Source: JALOAF01 sp035446765 | GTDB lineage: Bacteria > Patescibacteriota > Gracilibacteria > Absconditabacterales > Absconditicoccaceae | Direction: 5' to 3' | Length of the DNA: 25,064 bases | Assembly: GCA_035446765.1 (NCBI GenBank) | Contig: DAOTFU010000013.1 | Coordinates: forward strand, 1-25,064 | Shown: in pieces, positions 17,052-25,064 of the stretch | How the letters are laid out: each line of letters starts with the position of its first letter | Numbering within the stretch: the stretch's first letter is position 1 | Notes under the pieces: model-generated | What the model was told of the DNA's origin: nothing | Database searches by the model: none | Seen by the model: the letters and a program-made list of their open reading frames with translations, nothing else | Translations under genes and position numbers: made by a program

Positions 17052-18755
17052 ATGTTACAAAACTACAAAAATGATTTTGCTCAAATACTTAGCAATACTA
17101 GTCTAGATTTAGACACAGATCAAATTATTTCAAATATTGAGATAGTACCATCAAACATCGATGGAGATTTATGATTTCCTTGCTTTAGGCTTTCAAAAGA
17201 ATTCAAAAAATCACCAAATCAGATAGCACAAGATATAGTATGAGAGATAGATGATCCAAAGATAATTGAAGTCTGACCATATATCAATTATATTGTATCA
17301 GATTTTGAACTTTTCCAAAATTTGTTTGAAAATATTCAAGATCAAGGAAAAAGTTATTGAAAGTTACCAGACAAAGATATTGAAATAGTATTGGAGTGAC
17401 GACAGCCAAATACTCACAAAGCTTTTCATATATGACATTTGAGAAATGCTTTGGTATGAGAGGCTGTTAGCTCTTGTCTAGAACGAGCTGGATATGATGT
17501 ACATAGGGTTTCGTATCTATGAGATATCTGAGCTCATGTAGCCAAATGGATTCGATATTATATTAATTTTTCAGAGCCTTATAGCTCTGAAACGTTGAAT
17601 CGTTTAAGCGTTGAAACGTTTATAGAACGAGCATGAAAAATTTATTCTGATGCTACCAAAAAAGTAGATGAAGATCCAGAAAGTTACAAACCACAAATAC
17701 AAAAATTACAAAAGAAACTAGAGGATGGAGACACAGAACTAAACAAGATATGGCAAGATACGCGTACAAAATGTATCCAAGATTTCGAAGCGATATTTGA
17801 TGAGCTTTGATGTGATATCCAAAAATGGTATTATGAAAGTGATGTAGAAAAACCATGAATACAAAAAGTAAAAGAATTATTAGATTCTTGAGTTGCTCAG
17901 ATAGGTGAGTGATGATCAATTATTATGGATCTAGAAGAATATAAATTATGAATATTTTTGTTATTAAAATCTACATGAGCATCATTATATTCTACCAAAG
18001 ATATATGACTTGCATACCTCAAACAAAAGGATTTCCCAAATTACCAAAAATCGCTTTATATAGTTGGCTCAGAACAAGAACATCATTTTAGGCAACTATT
18101 TAAGACTTTAGAAATAATGTGATTTCCACACGATGCATTGCAACATATTTCATATGGTCTAGTAGATCTTAAGGACTGAAAAATGTCTTCTCGTGGATGA
18201 AATGTAATACTTTATACACAACTTCGTGATCAATTGTTGCAAGAAGCAGACAAAATGATTCATGATAGAAATATACCATCAGATCAAAAAGAGTTGATTA
18301 CCAATCAAGTTGCATTTTGAGCTATGAAATTTGATATGCTTTTGCCAGATGCTAGCAAGAAAATATTATTTGATCCAAATGAGGCATTGTCATTTGAGTG
18401 AGAGACATGACCTTATATACAATATACTCATGCTAGATGTAGTAGTCTTTTGAAAAAATGAAAATTAGATATACAAAATATAAATTTCAATAATCTTTTT
18501 GATAAATACGAAAAAAATCTTTTAATACATTTAGCACAATTTAGCGACTATGTATCAAAAGCAGCAGAGGAGTTTAGGCCAAATTATGTAGCAAGATACT
18601 TGTTAGATTTATCCAAACTATTCAATTCTTACTACAACAATACAGACAAAAAAATCACAGAAAATAATTCTAGTTTAGCTCTAGTTTTTTGTATCAGACA
18701 AGTAATTTCAAATGGTCTAAAAATATTGTGAATAGAATCACCAGACGAAATGTAA
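17052..18755 (+). CDS. argS: Arginyl-tRNA synthetase
   Basis: 567 residues, class I. An N-terminal tRNA D-loop-binding domain precedes Q-P-N-T-H-K-A-F-H-I-G-H-L-R-N with the HIGH motif at residues 126-129 (Gly is TGA); Y-L-G-D-I-G-A-H-V-A-K follows, and K-M-S-S-R-G-G begins at residue 377. The C-terminal helical anticodon domain ends with G-P-Y-I-Q-Y-T-H-A-R. CGA at residue 168 (A-K-W-I-[CGA]-Y-Y) and in F-I-E-[CGA]-A-G-K-I-Y fall where relatives have Trp. A GTTGAAACG-word repeat is embedded in frame at 17588-17626, in a variable linker. With CGA/CGG withdrawn from Arg, this enzyme should need to charge only tRNAs for CGU/CGC and AGR. Confidence 0.96.
17588..17626. repeat. GTTGAAACG-word repeat inside argS
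   Basis: Contains AAACGTTGAATCGTTT and GCGTTGAAACGTTTA back to back. The 12-mer TTGAAACGTTTA (17611-17622) is the complement of 7185-7196, and CGTTGAAACG (17609-17618) equals 7229-7238. It is translated as S-E-T-L-N-R-L-S-V-E-T-F. Confidence 0.55.
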
Positions 18756-19210
18756 TTTCAATGAACAATTTACAAATAACAATTAACAAATTATTGTTGA
18801 TTGTTTTTTGTTTTTTTGATAATTGTTACTAGTATCTTGACTATCTCTTTGCATTCATTTTTCAATAGTTTTGTATCTTCTCCAAATCATTTTTCTAATA
18901 TTTCTAGTCGATACAATGTTTCATCGCCCTCTTTTAATGATATGTGTAACTTGTTTATAAAATCTTTTTTAGATGGACTATTTTTAGCTTCAGCTATATT
19001 AGCTCATATACTTGTACCACTCCTAAATAGCTGTGAAGCAATTTCATAATACTTCTTTTCTTTTAAACTAAGATAGTATTTTGCTATTTCAATTCCAAAG
19101 ACTAAGCTTCTATCTTTTATATCATTATTCATCTAATACTATTGAATATTTAAAATTCTTTTTGTATATTGTTAATTGCTAATTGTTCACTGTTAATTGT
19201 TCATTGAAAT
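18755..19210. mobile_element. Putative mobile unit: four-helix-bundle gene in 16-bp inverted repeats
   Basis: ATTTCAATGAACAATT (18755-18770) is perfectly mirrored at 19195-19210. Inside each end, further AACAATTAACA words continue the similarity more loosely. The only gene inside is the four-helix-bundle CDS. The left end begins at the argS stop codon and the right end supplies the last codons and stop of pduL, consistent with insertion between two genes. No target-site duplication is evident and no transposase is encoded, so mobility is inferred. Confidence 0.5.
18791..19132 (-). CDS. Four-helix bundle protein (S23/IVS family)
   Basis: 113 residues. It matches the family found in 23S rRNA intervening sequences: Q-L-F-R-S-G-T-S-I-G-A-N-I-A-E-A (second Gly TGA), K-K-D-F-I-N-K-L-H-I-S-L-K-E, and E-T-L-Y-[CGA]-L-E-I-L. 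In this family the last motif is E-T-x-Y-W-L-x-L-L, so the CGA at 18908-18910 (codon 75) should be Trp, one of the clearest cases in the window. The fold is a small oligomerising helical bundle with unknown biochemical role. It stands alone, framed by inverted repeats, transcribed toward argS. Three glycines use GGA/GGT/GGC and two use TGA. Confidence 0.95.
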
Positions 19211-19768
19211 AATTTCTCCCCAGTCTCCAGGATTTAGTCCTGCAGCATTTGCTTCATCTATATCTATATGAAAATCTAGAGTATAATCGTCTTTTGCTCT
19301 TACTACTACATTTTCAAAAACTAGTCACCTTTCCCCATGTGTTTTTATAGATATATTTTGTCAGTCTTTCAATTTCATTTCTTTGGCTTCTGCTACTGTG
19401 ATGTGCAAGTGTCTTTTGGCTACTATTACACCATTTATCAGATCTATTTTTCATTTTGGTCCTATTACAGTCAATCTTTCACTTCTTTTGAGATCTCCAG
19501 ACAATCTAATTGGTGCATTTATTCACAAAATATAATTGTCTGATCTGAGTATCTCCACTTGACTATGTTTTCTAAATGGCAGCAAAACTCTTACATTTTT
19601 GATCTCTCATTTTGGTCATTTAATTGTTACTGTTTCTTGACAGGCATATTGTCCAGGCTGAGAAATATCTTTCATTTTTTCAAAATTATAATCTTTGCCA
19701 AATAATGTATTGGCATCTTCCATAGATAAGTGTATATGTCTGTTGGAAATTCCGATAGGTATTCTCAT
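19193..19768 (-). CDS. pduL: Phosphate propanoyl/acetyltransferase, PduL family
   Basis: 191 residues, near the family length of about 200. It transfers acyl groups between CoA and phosphate, giving acyl phosphate for ATP formation by a kinase. PduL hallmarks: S-N-R-H-I-H-L-S at residues 8-15 (zinc ligands), L-F-G, S-Q-P-G-Q-Y-A-C-Q-E-T-V-T, R-V-L-L-P-F-R-K-H-S-Q-V-E, and the second H-x-H in A-K-R-H-L-H-I-T. There is no N-terminal encapsulation peptide and no microcompartment gene nearby, so a cytosolic housekeeping Pta role is likely. Its last codons (I-S-M-N-N) and stop come from the right inverted repeat of the adjacent unit, which may have replaced the original end. Confidence 0.93.
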
Positions 19769-19776
19769 TTTTAACC

Positions 19777-19810
19777 AAAAGTGAAAAGTTAAAAGTTGAC
19801 TCAAAGTTGA
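19777..19810. repeat. AAAGTT-word repeat cluster upstream of pduL
   Basis: AAAAGTGAAAAGTTAAAAGTTGACTCAAAGTT-type words, the third cluster of this family, located in the presumed 5' leader of pduL. Confidence 0.55.
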
Positions 19811-19902
19811 TATAATTTAATATATTTATATTTATCTCAAAATGAAGGCAAGTTTTTCCAAACAGATATTGACTTATATCTATAAATATGTAATATAAAA
19901 TT

Positions 19903-20070
19903 ATGTTATATTTTATTGTGATTTTATTGTTTTTCATAGCAAACTTTATAATTGCTATGAGATGGGCAGACCAAGAGTCTGCTTGTATTAGGAAAAGCTT
20001 GGATCACACAAAGATATTATTCCAAAAATTTATTATTTTATCTTTGTTAGAATTGTTGCTTTTCTTATAG
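19903..20070 (+). CDS. Small hypothetical membrane protein, 55 residues
   Basis: Begins M-L-Y-F-I-V-I-L-L-F-F-I-A-N-F-I and ends F-I-I-L-S-L-L-E-L-L-L-F-L, so two hydrophobic helices flank a polar stretch containing R-W-A-D-Q-E-S-A. A candidate promoter (TTGACT 19869-19874, 16 nt, TAATAT 19891-19896) and a good terminator (20074-20107) bracket it, which makes translation more believable than length alone would. It contains no glycine, so code 25 cannot be tested. Stop is TAG. Function unknown. Confidence 0.5.
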   Translation: MLYFIVILLFFIANFIIAMRWADQESACIRKSLDHTKILFQKFIILSLLELLLFL

Positions 20071-20073
20071 TAG

Positions 20074-20107
20074 AGTGTGGTTTTGTATTTACATGCCACA
20101 CTTTTTT
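20074..20107 (+). terminator. Terminator after the 55-residue ORF
   Basis: Seven-bp stem AGTGTGG / CCACACT (20074-20080, 20096-20102) followed by six T residues. Confidence 0.7.
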
Positions 20108-20108
20108 C

Positions 20109-20136
20109 TTGCAAAAAAAATGTATATAGATACAAA
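20109..20136 (+). promoter_or_regulatory. Probable promoter of the MltD-like gene
   Basis: TTGCAA (20109-20114), 16-nt spacer, TACAAA (20131-20136), 31 nt before the ATG at 20167. Confidence 0.45.
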
Positions 20137-20166
20137 ATAATTACTTTATCATCTAAAAATGATACT

Positions 20167-21099
20167 ATGCCCAACAAAGCAAAAGTAAAAGTAGAGGAGT
20201 TTAAAAAAGAAGCAAAACAATATTATAAATGAAAAAATATGATATCTAGATATATTATTATCTGATTTTTGGTATTGCTTATAGCCTTACAGTTCTTTTT
20301 ACCAAGACAAAATCACGAAAACAACAATTCTATAGTACAAAATATGGCGCAAAAAAGTCACAATGATATACAGGAAGTTTTCTCATTTTTTGATCAAGAT
20401 TTTGACTTATGATCTGGTGATTATTATTTTCAATCTCATCTTGATCACGCAATAGCAGATATTGTTTCCAATCCAAATAAGCTGGCCAATATATACAAAA
20501 AAAGTCTGATTTATTTGCCAGATTTTCAAGACAAACTAAAAAAAGCATGATTACACACAGATTTTCAATATCTTATGTTTTTAAATGAGTTTGAAAATCC
20601 AGTATTTGATATAAATATGGAGGCCGTAAACCATTATTGATTGGTACAAGACAAATATATAGATGAGAGTCTAGATTTACAAAAATCGTCAAATCTTAGT
20701 GTATTCTACTTACAGGACCTATACAATACATTTGAAGATAATCATCTTGTATTGTTGTGATATTTGATGTGAGGAGAGGAGTTACAAAAAACTATGATGT
20801 CACAAAACCAAAAAATTCGAGCCAATTTATATTTGCCAAAAGATATAGAATCTAGATATTTTGAGACTATAGCATACAAATACATAGTTTCAAACATTTC
20901 AGATTATATAGATATGCAGGATTTTCAATCATATAAGCCTTTGGCTACAGATACTATCAAATTGTGAGAGACTAAAGATCTAATCAAACGAGCAAACAAA
21001 CAATGATATACTTTCAAAGAAATTAAGGAATTAAATCCTTGGATTTTGTGAGACAGTCTACCAAAAGGTAAACGAGAAATCCAAGTTTACAAAAGATAA
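20167..21099 (+). CDS. Degenerate MltD-like lytic transglycosylase homologue
   Basis: 310 residues. A basic N terminus and one membrane helix (about 29-46) anchor it outside the cytoplasm. The middle matches MltD-type SLT proteins: Y-L-P-D-F-Q-D-K-L-K-K-A-G-L, then Y-L-M-F-L-N-E-F-E-N-P-V-F, Y-G-L-V-Q-D-K-Y-I-D-E-S-L-D and the helical L-Y-N-T-F. But about 18 residues carrying the G-x-W-Q motif are missing between the Glu region and Y-G-L, and the A-A-Y-N-S-G motif is G-Y-L-M-G-G. Enzyme activity is therefore doubtful; glycan binding is possible. CGA at residues 218, 275 and 303 fits Trp, notably D-L-I-K-[CGA]-A. The Y1 transposase begins seven nt downstream. Confidence 0.75.
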
Positions 21100-21105
21100 A
21101 ATACT

Positions 21106-21615
21106 ATGAAAAATCGCAAAAAGAATAGACTAGACTCTTTCCATTATGACTCTGGATATTTTTTTGTAACTATAAATGTGAAAGATCACAAGAAGGTATT
21201 TTGAGATGTCGTTGGAGATGAGATAATTTTAAATAATTGTGGGAAAGTAATAAAAGAATATTGGTTACATATACCAAAAATTCATCAAAATGTTTTTTTG
21301 TGAGATTTTGTAATTATGCCCAATCATTTACATTGAATCATTATAATTAATAATGTAGGGGAGGTTATCAACCTCCCGTCTAATAAGGTTGGGAAGATAA
21401 TATATTCCCCTACAAATGAATTATCAAACATTATTAAAGGATTTAAATAGACAACTTGAAAACAAATAAGAAACAAATTGTGACTCAAAAATTTCCAGCG
21501 ACAAAAATCATTTTATGATCATATTATTCGTAATGAAGAAGATATGAATAGAATAATAGAGTATATTCAACTCAATCCATACAAACGAGAAAATGATGAA
21601 TATTATATAAACTAA
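21106..21615 (+). pseudogene. Y1/REP-associated tyrosine transposase, interrupted by an in-frame TAG
   Basis: 169 codons of a TnpA_REP (Y1_Tnp) protein. The HUH metal motif P-N-H-L-H-G-I and the catalytic Tyr region K-S-F-Y-D-H-I-I-R-N-E-E-D are intact and in one frame, but codon 115 (21448-21450) is TAG in F-K-[stop]-T-T, where the family has F-K-S-x-T-T-K. TAG is a normal stop elsewhere here (atpB), so the gene is probably dead. CGA at 21499 and 21586 fall on the Trp of W-Q and N-P-x-x-W, again indicating CGA=Trp, while CGT encodes the conserved I-R-N arginine. The variable loop contains a 59-nt nested palindrome. Confidence 0.85.
21355..21413. repeat. REP-like nested palindrome within the Y1 transposase
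   Basis: GTAGGGGA (21355-21362) mirrors TCCCCTAC (21406-21413). Nested in the left end is a hairpin GGGAGGTT-ATC-AACCTCCC (21359-21377). GTAGGGG/CCCCTAC ends are typical of REP elements moved by this transposase family. Confidence 0.7.
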
Positions 21616-21648
21616 AAAAAACTCAACCTATTGGAGATCAAGTTTTTT
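21616..21648. terminator. Bidirectional terminator between the transposase and the minus-strand genes
   Basis: AAAAAACT (21616-21623) pairs with AGTTTTTT (21641-21648) across a 17-nt loop; A- and T-runs serve both strands. Confidence 0.5.
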
Positions 21649-21670
21649 GATTATAGTTTATTTTTGTTTA

Positions 21671-21844
21671 TTATTTTTTTTCTGAGCCACTTTCTTCTCA
21701 TTTTTTGGTTCTTTCTTCTATTTTTTTCAATGCTTCAGATATCCTTCTTGCCTGATCATCAGACAATCTTTGGTCTTCTACATTATCTGTGTCTACTACA
21801 TTACCATTATCTTCTTCATTTTTTATGATTTCTTTGTCTATCAT
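21671..21844 (-). CDS. Small acidic/charged hypothetical protein, 57 residues
   Basis: Reads M-I-D-K-E-I-I-K-N-E-E-D and ends E-E-S-G-S-E-K-K; very rich in Glu, Asp and Lys with a predicted central helix (S-E-A-L-K-K-I-E-E-R). It follows the 358-residue unknown gene by 32 nt on the same strand and so is probably in its operon. One of three glycines is TGA. No family recognised. The hydrophobic plus-strand frame over it is a shadow. Confidence 0.6.
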
Positions 21845-21876
21845 CTTGTGATTTTTAATATTTAAAATTTTGCTTT

Positions 21877-22953
21877 TTAAGCTGCTATATCTGATTTTTC
21901 AGATAGTAATTCGATTATTTTCTTTTTTATGTGTTCTGTGCTATGATTTTCTGCAGCACTTTCAAATGCTTCTTTTACGCTATCTTTACTCAATTCTCAC
22001 TCAATTTTAATTTTATCGATTGAATTTCATATAAATTTATAAAATAATTCTTTGTTCCCCCAATCCAATGTCTTCATACTCATATGGATAGGTTTTCCTT
22101 TACCAGTAGTATTTAATGAGCTAGAATAGTCATAAGGTATAATTTCTGATGGCATTTTTTTGTTTGCTCATTGAGTATTTATGTGCAAAACAAAGTTTTT
22201 TTCTTCACCATTTTCTGTATCTCTAAACCAAACTATCAAGTGGCTTCAACCCATAAAATTGTCATAATTATTTGCAATTTTTACTTTAAAGTTGTCCCAT
22301 CACAAGTCTTTTTTGTTTTCTTCAAAGAACGCTTGAAAATAATCTCTCAATATCATCAAAGACAGTTTATTGAAAGTAATATCTTCAATAGAATATTTAT
22401 TTATTTTTGTCTTAAATTTATCTTTTGCATCTTTATTTGTAAATCTTTTTTCATCATTTGGATCTACTTGATAAGATACAAGAGATTTTCTGCATTTCAT
22501 TAGATACGATTGTAGATTTTTATTTCATTCTATCTCATCCGCATCCAGATTTTTAAGAATATCATTGATTTCTTTGATTGCTTCTTGGTCTGTCATATCT
22601 TCGTTTCTTACACTATTTTTCTTTTTTAGATATATTTTTTTGAATACATCCGAATCCACATCTCTTATTACAGACAATGCACGCATATAAGCCAATGCAT
22701 CCATTATATCTTTGTGATTATAATTATAATTTTGTCATTCTTTCATATATGTTTCCATAAATGGATTTGACAGTCCAGCATATACATCTGCTTTTACCCT
22801 ATCTCACAAAAAGTGTTTTGCCATTCACAGATCAGTTGGCAAATATCCATGAGGATGTTTTTTACTAAGATTTGTGCTATCAGTTGCATTTTTGAAATCT
22901 ATAGCTCTTGCTATGTTTTCATCTTGTCTTTGTATTCTATCCATACTTATCAT
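21877..22953 (-). CDS. Hypothetical protein, 358 residues
   Basis: Starts M-I-S-M-D-R-I-Q-R-Q-D-E-N (ATG 22953; the ATG at 22944 is an alternative) and ends E-L-L-S-E-K-S-D-I-A-A. Soluble, highly charged, mostly helical; no signal peptide, membrane helix or catalytic motif recognised. Short recognisable stretches are G-Y-L-P-T-D-L-G-M-A-K-H-F-L-G-D near residue 37 and S-H-L-V-W-F-R-D-T near the middle. Several glycines are TGA. It lies 32 nt downstream of the large surface protein on the same strand with no terminator between, so it may be co-expressed and might serve it, but that is only context. Confidence 0.8.
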
Positions 22954-22985
22954 TTTTTGTATTTTATTATTTATTAAAATATTTT

Positions 22986-25064
22986 TTAACCATTGTTTCT
23001 ATCTATATAGCTTTTAAGTTCCTGTAGCGTAGAGTAGTACCTTACATTCATTAGTTTATATGACATATAACCTCTATTTGTTTTGTAGATTTTATATGTT
23101 TTACCATTTGGAGCGGTGTGTATAGTTGGTTCAAAATCTACGTCTACTTGGTGATCCCATACTATCACAGCAGGATTGTTTCTATCTATGTAAGCTCTCA
23201 ATTCCAAGATAGTAGCAAAGTATTTTGTACTATTAAAATCTGGAGAAGTATATCCAATATCACTAGACTCTATATCATAAACTTTTCCATTTGGAGCTAT
23301 ATGTCTGTTTGGATCTGTGTTGTCATAAGACATATCGTTTCCATATGTATTGATATGACAATCTCCAGGATTTTTGCTATCCAAGAATTTTTCCAATTCA
23401 TCTCTAGATCCAAAATAAGTCCTTACCATCATATTTGGTGAATAATAAGCTTCTTTTGAGCTGCTATACTCTATAGTATATTCTTTACAGTTTGGAGCTA
23501 TATGTGTGCTTCCATCCTGATATCCATCCAACTCATCATCTAGATAATCTGTGATTAGTTCAAGCAAATAGTCCATATTACAAGCATCTTCATTTCATTG
23601 AGATAGATCAATATTGTCTTCTAGCATACTTTGCATCACTACCAAGAAAGCAGATAATTCGCTCTCATTAGTGTAAGTATCCAGTATTGAGTTGAATATA
23701 GCAGCTACAGCCAATTTTTGACCATTGCTCAAATCACAATCCAGATCTTCATCTTCATCCATTGTTGTAATTTTCCAAGGTATTGTCCTATTTGCTATAG
23801 TCAGCTCTGTCTCTACTGTTTCATCATATTCATCGCTACTAAACATCTCTATAGATATCAAATCATTATTTTGTACCAAAGTACTAGTTCAGTATTCTAC
23901 TCAGTTTCTAAATAGTACTCCAGTAGATACAGCAGCCATGATTGTTTCATTTGTATCCAATCATCACATAGTGATTTCGTTTGATTCATAAGTCTCTTCC
24001 AATTCAGCGTCTTCCACATCTTCAAATTCAAAATTGTTTAAATCTAGATAATCAAATTCTACTATATTACTTCGATCACTTTTATTTCCTACAGCATCTA
24101 CAGATTTTATCCTGATGGCATAGCTACCAGCATCTTCATCAAAATCTGGCACAAATCATGTGCTTGTAGTATAATATGTATCATCTACTACTATATCCAA
24201 AAATGTTGCGTTCTCCGCTATCTCATATTCAAATCATGTGATACCAGATTCACTATCACTAGCTCCTATAAATTCCAGCATCAAGAAATATATGTCATCT
24301 CCATTGCTAGGTGATGTGATAGTAGGAGTAGTAGGATCTGTGATATCTATACTCAATGTGCTGCTTGATAGTAGATAATTTTCTACAGCTCCAGTCAATT
24401 CACGCGAATAAAGACAGAAATATTTTCCATTGTCTGCATCATCAGTGACTGTGATAGACCCAGTCCAATCTACCATACCACCAGTATTACTACATTCAGT
24501 CATATTACTTACTCGTTTATATTTCTTTTGGTCAAATGTGATAGCTCCAGAAAAGTATACACTGATTGTATCACCAGTCACTCGTTCATCTTCCACATCA
24601 TCCAAAAAGTTTACAGTATCACCATAGTCGCTTATATTCATATCATTACTAGACATTATATATCTTCCGCTACCAGTAATATCTTCTCCATAAGCACATA
24701 CATATTTATTATTGTAACTTACATCACTATTGATGTATATAGCTCCAGTATAAGTATTAAATCCAGTAGTACCACCGGTACACTCACTACCAGTACTTAC
24801 TCGCTTGTATCCATAGTTGTATACATTTTGAAAATTGATATTTATGGTGTCAAAGTATACTGGTCCAGTAGATACATCATCTACAAATTCCATATCAGAT
24901 ATTTTTATTTGATTGCTTAGTCATGTACTTATTTGGTCGTTTGTGTCATCTTGTGCATATATACATACATATTTATCATTTAAATCCATTGTACCACTAT
25001 AAGATGCCACATCTCATGTAGATCATGTATATACCAATGATACACCACTATTACAGTCACTAGC
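22986..25064 (-). CDS. Large repeat-containing surface protein, C-terminal 692 residues (partial)
   Basis: One frame from the right edge to TAA at 22986-22988; the N terminus is outside. The visible part contains: (1) at least two and a partial third copy of a roughly 90-residue beta-rich repeat with Y-K-[CGA]-V-S, T/S-E-C, W/Y-T-G-x-I and N-x-K-Y-x-C, Cys-paired; (2) an Ig/fibronectin-like domain ending D-A-V-G-N-K-S-D-[CGA]-S, where Trp is usual; (3) a Glu/Asp-rich linker and helical part; (4) three C-terminal modules of about 50 residues with H-x-A-P-N-x-K-x-Y-x-I and Y-I-D-R-N-N. It is probably an extracellular adhesin or surface-layer-like protein. Glycines are a mix of GGN and TGA. Confidence 0.85.

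Noticed and set aside
18755..19210. Prophage or integron attachment sites
   Set aside because: The repeats are inverted, not direct, and no integrase is present.
24234..24920. Plus-strand ORFs over the surface protein (e.g. 24430-24627, 24528-24920)
   Set aside because: Antisense shadows rich in Ser/Ile/Tyr; the minus frame has coherent repeats.
1..25064. CRISPR array
   Set aside because: The short repeats seen are irregularly spaced words and palindromes without unique spacers, and no cas gene is present.

Overview
The window comes from a low-GC bacterium of the Candidate Phyla Radiation, most likely Absconditabacteria (SR1) or close Gracilibacteria kin. Nearly every gene contains in-frame TGA codons exactly where its family has glycine (for example the alpha-subunit P-loop G-D-R-Q-T-G-K-T begins with TGA), which is genetic code 25. 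A second change is also visible: in-frame CGA codons repeatedly fall on conserved tryptophans (V-W-x-G-N of penicillin-binding proteins, Y-W-L of four-helix-bundle proteins, W-Q and N-P-x-x-W of Y1 transposases), while conserved arginines use AGA, CGT or CGC. A tRNA with anticodon UCG but a tryptophan-type acceptor end lies at 6069-6142. CGA/CGG to Trp has been reported for Absconditabacterales, so this window appears to hold both the recoded genes and the decoding tRNA. All CDS below are read with TGA=Gly; CGA is read as Trp where noted. Shine-Dalgarno sequences are mostly absent; sigma70-like promoters with 16-17 nt spacers are common.

Layout. 1-137: 5' end of a minus-strand gene facing a small RRM RNA-binding protein (279-641). 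706-4901: partial F-type ATP synthase operon atpB-E-F-H-A with its own promoter, structured leader and strong terminator; gamma, beta and epsilon are absent. The c subunit is a double hairpin carrying two complete two-carboxylate sites. 4912-5952: RNHCP zinc-ribbon-like protein and a PurN-like formyltransferase that, unlike its neighbours, has no TGA glycine codon. 6011-8364 (minus): ftsW/rodA, an unknown protein, a broken tRNA-like copy and the UCG tRNA. 8567-10169 (plus): der and tRNA-Cys, meeting def on the minus strand. 10793-15431 (plus): tRNA-Ser, a LysM/CHAP wall hydrolase and a class A penicillin-binding protein. 15442-18755: tyrS (minus) and argS (plus) diverge around a structured, terminator-ended RNA. 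18755-19210: a four-helix-bundle gene framed by 16-bp perfect inverted repeats. 19193-21615: pduL, a tiny membrane protein, a degenerate MltD-like protein and a Y1 (REP-associated) transposase pseudogene. 21671-25064 (minus): the C-terminal 692 residues of a repeat-rich surface protein followed by two unknown genes.

Functionally the window combines energy conservation (ATP synthase, phosphotransacylase), translation (two aminoacyl-tRNA synthetases, deformylase, Der, three tRNAs), peptidoglycan synthesis and remodelling (FtsW/RodA, PBP, LysM-CHAP, MltD-like), and an accessory part rich in palindromes and short dispersed repeats. There is no CRISPR array, rRNA or intact insertion sequence.
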